A DNA stretch of 64,000 nucleotides from Paralcaligenes ureilyticus (GTDB taxonomy: Bacteria > Pseudomonadota > Gammaproteobacteria > Burkholderiales > Burkholderiaceae_B): NCBI RefSeq assembly GCF_004346225.1, contig NZ_SMAJ01000009.1:79028-143027 (forward strand), read 5' to 3'. Under the pieces are notes generated by a model. It did not search any database. It was given only the letters and a program-made list of their open reading frames with translations, and was not told the origin of the DNA. The translations under genes and the position numbers were made by a program. Position 1 is the stretch's first letter. Each line of letters opens with the position of its first letter. Positions 1 to 7,123 of the stretch are shown in pieces.

Positions 1-1
1 G

Positions 2-301
2 CTCGCGGCCTATTCGCCGCCCCGCACGCTGTCGGAGCCGTCGTTGCTGATTGGATCAGGGGCCACTGTCGGAGCCGACCAGCAAGGCGGCTATTTCATA
101 CATTGCCACGGTTTTGTGGTGACGCCGGCCGGCGACATGATCGGAGGCCATTTTCTGACCGAGGACTGTCTTATCGGCGAAGACGGCGTGGCCTACCTGC
201 ATGCGCTCGATTTCCTGAATCTTGTGATCGGCGTCGACCCGGAAGTCAAAACGACGGTATTCCAGCCCACTTATCGCGAGGCACATCATGCACCTGATTG
301 A
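2..301 (+). CDS. PPC/DUF296 domain protein, 5' end cut by window edge
   Basis: The reading frame is open from base 2 to the stop at 301, so the start lies outside the window. The visible 99 residues contain a His-Cys-His segment (FIHCHG) followed by GGHFLTEDC and end in PTYREAHHAPD. This resembles the core of the PPC (DUF296) fold, a small trimeric domain found in plant AT-hook proteins and in many bacterial proteins of unknown role, where conserved histidines may bind metal. The stop overlaps the start of the next gene by 14 bases, and that gene encodes a second protein of the same family, so the two are probably translated together and may form a mixed complex. Substrate and role are unknown. 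The family assignment rests on motif resemblance only. Confidence 0.7.
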   Translation, partial: LAAYSPPRTLSEPSLLIGSGATVGADQQGGYFIHCHGFVVTPAGDMIGGHFLTEDCLIGEDGVAYLHALDFLNLVIGVDPEVKTTVFQPTYREAHHAPD

Positions 302-683
302 ACAAGGACATACCGGTCGGATTTTCTATCTGCGCATTCATCCGAACGAAGATCTGGTGCAGAGTCTGGAAAAGGCGTTCATGGATGCGGGCCTGACACG
401 CGCGCTGGTGCGCGGCGGGCTGGGCAGTCTGGCGCATGGCTGCGTGGCCGTGGGGCCGGGCAAGCAAGAGGATATGCCAGGCCCGGCAGTTGAAATCCTT
501 CATCTGAGCGGCGAGATTTCCTCTGAGGCCGGCCGGAATCCGCGGGCCCGCCTCACGGGGGCGGTGCTGGATACGTTTGGAGCCATCCACGCGGGGGAAT
601 TCGTCACGGGCCGCAACCCTGCCTGCATGACGATCGAAGTGGTCATGGAAGAGTGGGTGGTGGAACAGTCTTTTGAATATTAA
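288..683 (+). CDS. PPC/DUF296 domain protein
   Basis: A 131-residue protein. It begins with a strand-rich stretch (GRIFYLRIHPNEDLVQSLEK), then the glycine turn RGGLGSLAHG, then EILHLSGEIS and a C-terminal strand block around FVTGRNPACMTIEVVMEEW. This order matches the PPC (DUF296) fold: an N-terminal region that binds something through an 'effective dose' loop, a GxGS turn and a final beta sheet. The start overlaps the end of the preceding PPC gene, and an SDR-family oxidoreductase gene follows 42 bases later on the same strand. The three genes look like one operon, perhaps a small catabolic set whose remainder lies to the left of the window. There is no DNA-binding motif (AT hook), so a regulatory role cannot be inferred. 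Confidence 0.75.
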   Translation: MHLIEQGHTGRIFYLRIHPNEDLVQSLEKAFMDAGLTRALVRGGLGSLAHGCVAVGPGKQEDMPGPAVEILHLSGEISSEAGRNPRARLTGAVLDTFGAIHAGEFVTGRNPACMTIEVVMEEWVVEQSFEY

Positions 684-725
684 GCGGGCGACCCGCAATC
701 TCAGTTAATGAATAGGCGAAAAACG

Positions 726-1502
726 ATGAGTAAAGTATCTGGTGTGGTGGTGGTGACGGGCGGTGCGTCCGGGATTGGCCTGGCTCTGGTCGGTGGGCTG
801 CTGGCAGACGGCTGGAAGGTGCTGGTCATGGATCTGCTGCCGGAGCGTGTGGCGGCGGTTGAAAAGGAATTCCAGTCGCCGGACCCGTCGCGGATTCGCG
901 GTGTGGCGGTGAATGTGACCGACGAAGCGGCGGTGGCGGCGGCGATCGACCGGTGCGAAGCCGAGTTCGGCCCGGTTGCCGGCCTGGTCAATTCGGCCGG
1001 GATTGCCGCGGTGGTCCCTTTTTTGCAAACCGAAGCGACGGCCTTTCGAAAAATTCTCGACGTCAATGTGATCGGTTCATTTATCGTCGCCAAAGCCGTA
1101 TCGCTCAAAATGAAGCAGCGCGGCACAGGCGCGATCGTGAACATCTCTTCCGTGTCGGGAGGGCGTGGCAGCTACGGCCGCACGGCTTATGGGGCCTCCA
1201 AGGGCGCAATCATTACCATGACCCGGGTCATGGCCAATGAACTGGCCGAGTTCGGCATACGCGTCAATGCGATCGCGCCCGGCCCTATCGATACGCCGAT
1301 GGTCAAAGCGATGCACACCCAGGAGGCGCGCGGGCAGTGGAACGCGGCGGTTCCCATGCATCGCTACGGCGCGCCCGAAGAGCTATGCGGCACCGCCAAC
1401 TGGCTGCTCGACAGTACGAAATCCAGCTACGTAACCGGCCAGATCATTGCCGTAGACGGCGGCTACGATAGTTCAGGCCTGATAAGCCATCACGCGGCTT
1501 AG
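726..1502 (+). CDS. SDR family NAD(P)-dependent oxidoreductase
   Basis: A classical short-chain dehydrogenase/reductase of 258 residues with a Rossmann fold. The cofactor motif TGGASGIG is at about 11-18, the structural motif NSAG at 89-92, and the catalytic Ser142, Tyr155 and Lys159 (YGASK) are all present with the usual 13-residue Ser-Tyr spacing. Such enzymes interconvert alcohols and ketones. The substrate cannot be read from the sequence. I place the start at the ATG at 726, because AGGCG lies seven bases upstream. An in-frame ATG at 708 would add six basic residues (MNRRKT) without a ribosome site. It follows the two PPC genes on the same strand and probably shares their operon. The C-terminus (DGGYDSSGLISHHAA) has the usual SDR ending. 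Confidence 0.9.
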   Translation: MSKVSGVVVVTGGASGIGLALVGGLLADGWKVLVMDLLPERVAAVEKEFQSPDPSRIRGVAVNVTDEAAVAAAIDRCEAEFGPVAGLVNSAGIAAVVPFLQTEATAFRKILDVNVIGSFIVAKAVSLKMKQRGTGAIVNISSVSGGRGSYGRTAYGASKGAIITMTRVMANELAEFGIRVNAIAPGPIDTPMVKAMHTQEARGQWNAAVPMHRYGAPEELCGTANWLLDSTKSSYVTGQIIAVDGGYDSSGLISHHAA

Positions 1503-1530
1503 GCGGCGGGTTTTTTTACGAGGTAAAGAA

Positions 1531-1598
1531 TGGCAGCCACAAGGGCTGCCGCTACAAGCGATGGGCGATTTTTGTAGCGGCAGCCCTTGTGGCTGCCA
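1531..1598. repeat. REP pair (class A/A, GTAG heads facing inward)
   Basis: Two 26-bp GTAG-headed palindromes in inverted orientation, at 1531-1556 (minus) and 1573-1598 (plus), 16 bp apart. Both have the stem GGCAGCC/GGCTGCC around the loop CTTGT. The pair fills the space between the convergent SDR and SET genes. There is no other terminator-like hairpin at this junction, so the pair may also act as a bidirectional transcription block (inference). Confidence 0.9.
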
Positions 1599-1609
1599 CA
1601 CGCATCACC

Positions 1610-2185
1610 CTATTTCATTTTCTTGCCGGATTTTTTCTCATCAGACTTCTTCTTTTCAGACTTTTTCCCGTCGGGTTTTTTCGACCCCGGCTTTTTCCCC
1701 TCGGCTCCTTTCGATTTGGCTTTTTTCGGCAGCGCCAGCATGGTGCCGCGGCAGGTTTTGGCACCGCACAGGCAGCGATATTCCCGGCGCAGCTTCCGGG
1801 TGATTTTTTCGTCCATGACCAAGCCGTAGTCATAGAACAACTCGTCGCCTGATGCGATATCGCGCAAGGCAACGATATATACATGCTTGCCTTTGGCGCT
1901 TTCCTGGGCTTCGCAGTTGGGGGCGCAGGAGTGATTGATCCAGCGCGCGTCGTTGCCGTGGTCGCCGCCGTCGATGACTTTGCCCGAGCTGATGGCAAAG
2001 AAGAACGTGTGGAAGGGATCGTCGGGATTGACCGGATGCAAGGCGTCGGCCCGTTCAGGGCTGATGCGTTTGCCGGCGTATTCAATAATGCGGGTTCCGG
2101 CCTTGATGTTTCGCGCGGCGAAGACGCCGGTGCCATGCAGGGTGGATTGTCTGACGGTGTGCCAGGGCACGGGGGAATCGGTCAT
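1610..2185 (-). CDS. SET domain protein-lysine methyltransferase-like, lysine-rich tail
   Basis: A 191-residue protein with the hallmarks of a SET domain, which transfers methyl groups from S-adenosylmethionine to lysine. Visible motifs are GTGVFAARNI near 18-27, NHSC at 84-87 and YDYG at 118-121. A post-SET-like cysteine cluster (CLCGAKTC, Cys138, Cys140, Cys145) follows, as in eukaryotic histone methyltransferases, where it binds zinc with a cysteine of the NHSC block. From about residue 153 the tail is almost entirely Lys, Gly, Ser and Asp, which suggests contact with nucleic acid or a disordered basic tail. Bacterial SET proteins occur scattered through proteobacteria. The target here is unknown, and the gene stands alone with no evident partner. 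It is convergent with the SDR gene. Confidence 0.88.
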   Translation of the reverse strand: MTDSPVPWHTVRQSTLHGTGVFAARNIKAGTRIIEYAGKRISPERADALHPVNPDDPFHTFFFAISSGKVIDGGDHGNDARWINHSCAPNCEAQESAKGKHVYIVALRDIASGDELFYDYGLVMDEKITRKLRREYRCLCGAKTCRGTMLALPKKAKSKGAEGKKPGSKKPDGKKSEKKKSDEKKSGKKMK

Positions 2186-2247
2186 AAGATGGCTTTACAG
2201 GATTGTTCCATTTCCAGTCAATCGCGAACGCGAAAGCGAAGCGCAGG

Positions 2248-2273
2248 TGTAGCGGCAGCCCTTGTGGTTGCCA
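2248..2273 (+). repeat. Single REP, class A with a G:T wobble
   Basis: GTAG-headed palindrome with left stem GGCAGCC, loop CTTGT and right stem GGTTGCC. The right arm differs from the class A form by one base, which turns a G:C pair into a G:T wobble in RNA. It lies in the divergent gap between the SET gene and the acetolactate synthase gene. Confidence 0.85.
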
Positions 2274-2344
2274 TCGATACGGCCAAGCGGACAAGTAAAG
2301 CGGGCACCGTGCACGGCTGATTAAAAGTGGAATAACAGGGTAGT

Positions 2345-2385
2345 GAATAATACGCGACAATAGCGTATCTTATTTGTGATTATTC
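2345..2385 (+). promoter_or_regulatory. Nested hairpin just upstream of the acetolactate synthase start
   Basis: An inner hairpin ATACGC (2350-2355) / GCGTAT (2363-2368) with a 7-base loop is nested within the outer arms GAATAAT (2345-2351) and ATTATTC (2379-2385). It ends ten bases before the GTG at 2395, so in mRNA it would sit over the ribosome-binding region. It could be an operator or a translational control element. No leader peptide rich in branched-chain codons is visible. Confidence 0.35.
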
Positions 2386-2394
2386 GGCCATCTC

Positions 2395-4143
2395 GTGAAT
2401 ATTTCTACTGAAGCACTCAGCCGCACCGGCGCGCAAGTTCTGTTGCAGACCCTGATCGACCACGGCGTCGATACCATTTTTGGTTATCCGGGGGGGGCTG
2501 TGCTGCCCCTGTATGATGCGCTCTATTCCGAGCCCCGCATTCATCACGTGCTGGTGCGCCACGAGCAGGCGGCCATGCATGCGGCCGAGGGTTATGCGCG
2601 CTCTACCGGCCGTCCCGGCGTGGTCCTGGTCACCTCCGGGCCCGGCATGGCCAACACCACGTCAGGGTTGCTCGATGCCTTGTGCGATTCCATTCCGGTC
2701 TTGTGCATTAGCGGTCAGGTAGCCACCGGCGCAATCGGCACCGACGCATTCCAGGAGTGCGACGCCGTGGGCATTTCGCGCCCCGTCACGAAATGGAATG
2801 CGCAGATCCGGCGCAGCGAAGACGTGGCCGCCATTGTCGCCAAGGCCTATCGCTTGACGACGCAGGGCCGGCCCGGCCCAGTATTGCTCGATTTCCCCAA
2901 AGACATCCAGATTGGCCCAGTGCCTGCCGACTTTACTCAAAGCGAAAGCGCTAATCCGTCTGTTGGCCTCGAGGCGGCGAGCCCGGTGGCTGAAGCCGCC
3001 GTCAAACGGGCGGCGGCCTTGATTGCCAATGCCCGGCGGCCGGTATTCTATGGCGGCGGCGGCTTGGTGAATTCGGGCATAGACGCATGCCAGGTCTTTG
3101 CAAGCCTGGTACAGGAAGTGGGTGCGCCGTGCACCCTGACGCTGATGGGACTGGGCGCCTTCCCGGCCGACGATCCCCTCTTTGTCGGCATGCTGGGCAT
3201 GCATGGCACGCTGGAGGCCAACCTGGCCATGCATCATGCCGATTTGATTGTTTGCGTGGGTGCGCGCTTCGACGACCGGATTACCGGCCGCCTGTCGGAT
3301 TTCTGTCCGCACGCCAGCAAAATCCACATCGATATTGATCCCGCTTCGATCAACAAGGTGGTGCGCGCCGACGTGGCGATGGTGGGCGATTGCTATCCGC
3401 TGCTGCGCGCCTTGCGCAAAGAGCTGGGGCAGGCCGATCTGCCCGCTGGCCGCCTTGATGCCTGGTGGCAGCGCATAGGCGTGTGGCGTGCGCGGGATTG
3501 CCTGAAGGTCGTGCCGTCGACCGAGCATATTTTGCCGCAGCACCTGATGCAGCGGATCGACCATGCCTTGACCGGCACCGATGCCATCATCTCTACCGAC
3601 GTGGGCCAGCATCAGATGTGGGCCGCGCAATATATCAAGTTCAATCGTCCCAATCGCTGGCTGACCTCGGGCGGCGCGGGAACCATGGGGTATGGCGTGC
3701 CGGCTGCCTTCGGCGCCCAGATCGCGCATCCCGACAAACTGGTTGTCTGCGTAAGCGGCGATGCCTCGGTGCTGATGAATATCCAGGAGTTGGCCAGCGC
3801 CATCCAGCATCAAACGCCGATCAAGGTCGTGCTATGCAATAACGGACACATGGGGATGGTGCGTCAGTGGCAGGAATTGATACATGAAGGCCGCTATAGC
3901 CATAGCTACAACGCCTCGCTGCCCGATTTCGTGGCCCTGGCCAAAGCCTTTGGCTGGGGGGCGGCGCGTGTCGAGGACCCGGCGCAGCTGGACGCCGCCC
4001 TGGCGCAATGCCTGGCCTACCCGGGCCCCTTCTTTCTGGATGTGGTGGTGCTGGCGCAGGAAAACTGCTTCCCCATGATGCCCGCCGGTTGCGGCCATCA
4101 GCAGGTCATGCTGTCGGAAGACACCTGGTATGTGGAAGATTGA
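2395..4143 (+). CDS. Acetolactate synthase large subunit (thiamine-diphosphate enzyme)
   Basis: A 582-residue enzyme of the acetohydroxyacid synthase family. It condenses pyruvate with pyruvate or 2-ketobutyrate in valine, leucine and isoleucine synthesis, using thiamine diphosphate, Mg and FAD. The N-terminal domain starts with [14 protein letters not shown] and carries the catalytic glutamate at 57 ([11 protein letters not shown]). The ThDP/Mg motif runs from GDAS at about 455 to NN at 482-483, followed by [11 protein letters not shown], typical of true synthases. The start is a GTG at 2395 with no strong ribosome site but with the hairpin described at 2345-2385. No regulatory small subunit (ilvN/ilvH) lies next to it, so this is either a second, unregulated isozyme or a subunit that pairs with a distant partner. 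The symbol is left blank because ilvB, ilvI and ilvG types cannot be separated here. Confidence 0.88.
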   Translation: MNISTEALSRTGAQVLLQTLIDHGVDTIFGYPGGAVLPLYDALYSEPRIHHVLVRHEQAAMHAAEGYARSTGRPGVVLVTSGPGMANTTSGLLDALCDSIPVLCISGQVATGAIGTDAFQECDAVGISRPVTKWNAQIRRSEDVAAIVAKAYRLTTQGRPGPVLLDFPKDIQIGPVPADFTQSESANPSVGLEAASPVAEAAVKRAAALIANARRPVFYGGGGLVNSGIDACQVFASLVQEVGAPCTLTLMGLGAFPADDPLFVGMLGMHGTLEANLAMHHADLIVCVGARFDDRITGRLSDFCPHASKIHIDIDPASINKVVRADVAMVGDCYPLLRALRKELGQADLPAGRLDAWWQRIGVWRARDCLKVVPSTEHILPQHLMQRIDHALTGTDAIISTDVGQHQMWAAQYIKFNRPNRWLTSGGAGTMGYGVPAAFGAQIAHPDKLVVCVSGDASVLMNIQELASAIQHQTPIKVVLCNNGHMGMVRQWQELIHEGRYSHSYNASLPDFVALAKAFGWGAARVEDPAQLDAALAQCLAYPGPFFLDVVVLAQENCFPMMPAGCGHQQVMLSEDTWYVED

Positions 4144-4176
4144 GGGGTGCGTGATTGGGGATTGAGGCGCGCGTGA

Positions 4177-4276
4177 TGTAGCGCCAGCCCTGTAGCGCCA
4201 CCCCTTGTGGGTGGCATGTGCGCCATTGAAGAGGCGGTATCTTGCATGGATGACAGGCACAAGGCCTGTCGCTACA
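4177..4276. repeat. REP pair (class C plus class D, GTAG heads outward) with a truncated copy
   Basis: A 14-base truncated head (4177-4190, TGTAGCGCCAGCCC) is followed by a full class C copy at 4191-4216 (stem GCCACCC/GGGTGGC) and, 34 bp on, an inverted class D copy at 4251-4276 (stem GACAGGC/GCCTGTC read from the minus strand). The right end lies two bases from the topB stop codon. It sits at the convergent junction of the acetolactate synthase and topB genes. The spacer before the D copy resembles those at 28672-28706 and 45147-45181. Confidence 0.88.
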
Positions 4277-4277
4277 C

Positions 4278-7061
4278 TCAAAACGGCGGATCATCCTCCG
4301 CCGCGGCGCTGGAGCCCTCCGTTTGCGCAACGGTCTTTTTCGCGGTGGTTTTGCCGGCGGTTTTCCGGGCACCTGTCTTAGCCGTTTTCGCCGCCGTTTT
4401 CCGGGTTGTTTTGGTGGCTTTCCCGGCCGTTTTCTTCACCGCTGTTTTGGTGGCGGCCTTTTTTCCGTTTGCTGTGCCGGCCTTGGCCTGATCGGTGTCG
4501 CTGACAGTATCGCCAGCCGCTTTCGTCGCCCGTTTCGTCCCGGCCTTGCCGGCCGTTTTTGCGGCTGGCTTGGTTGCCGTCTTGGCCGCTGTTTTGCGGC
4601 CCGGCTTTTCGGCTCGGGGCTCGAATTCGAAACCGATTTTGCCGCTGTCCTGTTTGACCAGGAAGGCCTTGAATTTACGGTTGGTGCGGCTGGAAACAAA
4701 GCCGGCGAGCAAATCTGTTTTGCCTTCGGTGAGCAACTTCCGGATCTGCTCTGGGGAAATTTCCTGTTGCAGAATCATTTTTCCGGACCGGAAGTCGCAG
4801 CTTTTCTCTGGTCCCACCGACTTCTCGCACACGTAGTTCATTCCATGCTCGTAGACATGGTTGCCGCATTTGGGGCACGCCCCTAATGAGCTTTGAGCCG
4901 AAAAGTCGACGGGTTCGCTGTCCTTTTCGTCGTTTTGGCCGAAATCGAACTCGAGTTTATATTCGTCGGTAATCCGCAAAAGAGCGGCGAATGGCCGGCC
5001 CATTTTGCTGATGAATCCGGGCAGGGGGCCCAATGTGCGTTTGCTAAGCAGTTCTTCGACTTCGGCGATTTCGAAGGTGCGTCCGCCCGGGTGCTTGCCG
5101 ATAGAGAAGTCGCAACTGGTGCAGGCGTAGCGGCGGTAATTTTCTTTAACGACGGCGCCGCATTTGGGGCAGGGTGTGGAAAGCGTGGCGTAATCGCCGG
5201 GCACGGTATCGCGCTCGTATTCTTTGGCGCGTTTGACAATAACCTGTGTCATTTGCGCGATTTCGCGCATGAAGGCTTCGCGGTCGAGCTCGCGGTGTTC
5301 GATTTGCTTAAGGCGGTGCTCCCATTCACCTGTCAGTTCGGGAGAGGTCAGTTCGTTGACACCCAGGCCCGATAGCAGGGTCATGAGCTGGCGCGTTTTG
5401 GCGCTGGCGATCAGGTCGCGTCCTTCGCGGCGCAAATAGCCTTCGTTCAACAAGCCCTCGATGATGGCGGCCCGCGTGGCCGGGGTGCCCAGTCCGCGCT
5501 CGGACATGGCTTCGCGCAGCGCTTCGTCGTCGACCAGCTTGCCCGCCCCTTCCATGGCCGACAGCAAAGTAGCTTCGTTATAGTGCGCAGGCGGTTTGGT
5601 GACCAGTTCTTTGGCTTCGATTTCGTCGGTCTTGACGGTTTCGCCTTGAGCGACAGCGATCAGATTGGCTTCGTCGCCTTGTGCTTCGCGGCCGTAAATG
5701 GCCAGCCAGCCCGGCTTGACGAGCACCTTGCCCTCGGTTTTGAAATGGTGCCCCGAGACTTGGGTGATGCGTGTTGTAAGGTGAAACTCGGCCGCCGGGA
5801 AAAACACCGCCAGAAAGCGCCGGGTAATGAGTTCGTAGATTTTGCCCTCGGCGTCGCTCAGGTCGCGCGGGATCTGCAGTGTAGGAATAATGGCGAAGTG
5901 ATCCGACACCTTTTTGCTGTCGAAGATCCGCCGATTGAGTTTGACCCATTCATTCTTGCATACGGTGGAGGCAAAGGGCCGCACACTGGCCGCCGCGGCG
6001 GAGCCACCTTCGGACAGTGCCTGCATGGTTTGCCTGACGGTTTGCAGATAATCGTCGGGCAGGTAGCGCGAATCGGTACGGGGATAGGTCAGCGCCTTAT
6101 GGCGTTCGTATAGCGTTTGAGCGAGCGACAACGTGGTTTTGGCCGAGAAGCCAAAACGCGAATTGGCTTCTCGCTGCAATGAGGTCAGGTCAAACAGTGC
6201 GGGCGACAACTGCGTCGACGGTTTGGATTCTTCGCTGACCCGCCCCGGCTGGTCGCGGCAAGCCGCGACGATAGTGCGGGCCGCCGTCTGCGACCATAGC
6301 CGCGCATCGCGCTGCTCGGGGTCGGTTTCGTCTTTGGCGAATTTGGGGTCGAACCAGCGTCCGGTATAAAACCCCGCCGCCGCAACAAAAGTGGCATGAA
6401 CTTCCCAATAGGCGCGCGGCACGAATGCGCGGATACGATCTTCGCGCTCGGCGACAATGGCCAAGGTGGGCGTTTGGACGCGACCCACAGGGGTTTTGAA
6501 GAACCCGCCGTCTTTGCTATTGAAGGCGGTCATGGCCCGCGTACCATTGATGCCGACCAGCCAGTCGGCCTCGGCGCGTGATCGGGCCGCCGCTTCCAGA
6601 GGCTTTAAATCCTCGTCGTCGCGCAAGTTGGCGAAGGCTTCACGAATGGCCGACTGCGTCATGGAACGCAGCCACAGACGCTGTATGGGCTTCTTGACGC
6701 CCGAATATTGCACAATGTAGCGGAAAATCAGCTCACCCTCACGCCCTGCGTCGCAGGCGTTGATGACGGCGTGCACGTCTTTGCGCTTGAGCAGCCTGAC
6801 CAGCAGCTTGAGCCGTTCGGCCGATCTTTTATCGGTCGGCCCAAGCTCGAACTGGGGCGGAATCACCGGCAGATGGGCAAAACTCCATTTGCCGCGCACC
6901 GGATCATTGGGCGCGACCAGGCTCAGCAGATGGCCCACACTGGAGGAGAGTACGAATTGCTCGCTTTCAAAATAGTCGCCGTCCCGGGTAAATCCTCCCA
7001 GGGCGCGGGATATATCTAGGGCAACCGACGGCTTTTCGGCAATAATCAGCGTTTTGTTCAT
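4278..7061 (-). CDS. topB: DNA topoisomerase III with lysine/alanine-rich tail
   Basis: A type IA topoisomerase of 927 residues, which passes one DNA strand through a break in another and decatenates replication intermediates. The TOPRIM domain shows AEKPS (8-12) and the acidic motif CDAGREGE (103-110). The active-site tyrosine is Tyr326 in TYPRTDSRYLP. After the toroidal core come two cysteine clusters at about 631-650 and 729-755, likely zinc ribbons. From about residue 819 to 920 the protein is nearly all Lys, Ala and Thr in AAKT-like repeats that resemble bacterial histone-H1-like proteins. This adds roughly 100 residues to the usual length and probably improves DNA binding. In related genomes topB follows smg. 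Here a membrane protein gene on the other strand and gluQ separate the two. Confidence 0.95.
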   Translation of the reverse strand: MNKTLIIAEKPSVALDISRALGGFTRDGDYFESEQFVLSSSVGHLLSLVAPNDPVRGKWSFAHLPVIPPQFELGPTDKRSAERLKLLVRLLKRKDVHAVINACDAGREGELIFRYIVQYSGVKKPIQRLWLRSMTQSAIREAFANLRDDEDLKPLEAAARSRAEADWLVGINGTRAMTAFNSKDGGFFKTPVGRVQTPTLAIVAEREDRIRAFVPRAYWEVHATFVAAAGFYTGRWFDPKFAKDETDPEQRDARLWSQTAARTIVAACRDQPGRVSEESKPSTQLSPALFDLTSLQREANSRFGFSAKTTLSLAQTLYERHKALTYPRTDSRYLPDDYLQTVRQTMQALSEGGSAAAASVRPFASTVCKNEWVKLNRRIFDSKKVSDHFAIIPTLQIPRDLSDAEGKIYELITRRFLAVFFPAAEFHLTTRITQVSGHHFKTEGKVLVKPGWLAIYGREAQGDEANLIAVAQGETVKTDEIEAKELVTKPPAHYNEATLLSAMEGAGKLVDDEALREAMSERGLGTPATRAAIIEGLLNEGYLRREGRDLIASAKTRQLMTLLSGLGVNELTSPELTGEWEHRLKQIEHRELDREAFMREIAQMTQVIVKRAKEYERDTVPGDYATLSTPCPKCGAVVKENYRRYACTSCDFSIGKHPGGRTFEIAEVEELLSKRTLGPLPGFISKMGRPFAALLRITDEYKLEFDFGQNDEKDSEPVDFSAQSSLGACPKCGNHVYEHGMNYVCEKSVGPEKSCDFRSGKMILQQEISPEQIRKLLTEGKTDLLAGFVSSRTNRKFKAFLVKQDSGKIGFEFEPRAEKPGRKTAAKTATKPAAKTAGKAGTKRATKAAGDTVSDTDQAKAGTANGKKAATKTAVKKTAGKATKTTRKTAAKTAKTGARKTAGKTTAKKTVAQTEGSSAAAEDDPPF

Positions 7062-7123
7062 GAATTTCCAGTGACTTCATTTCGGCGGTCGTAGCGCGGA
7101 TGATACGAGCGGAGAATCGCACT

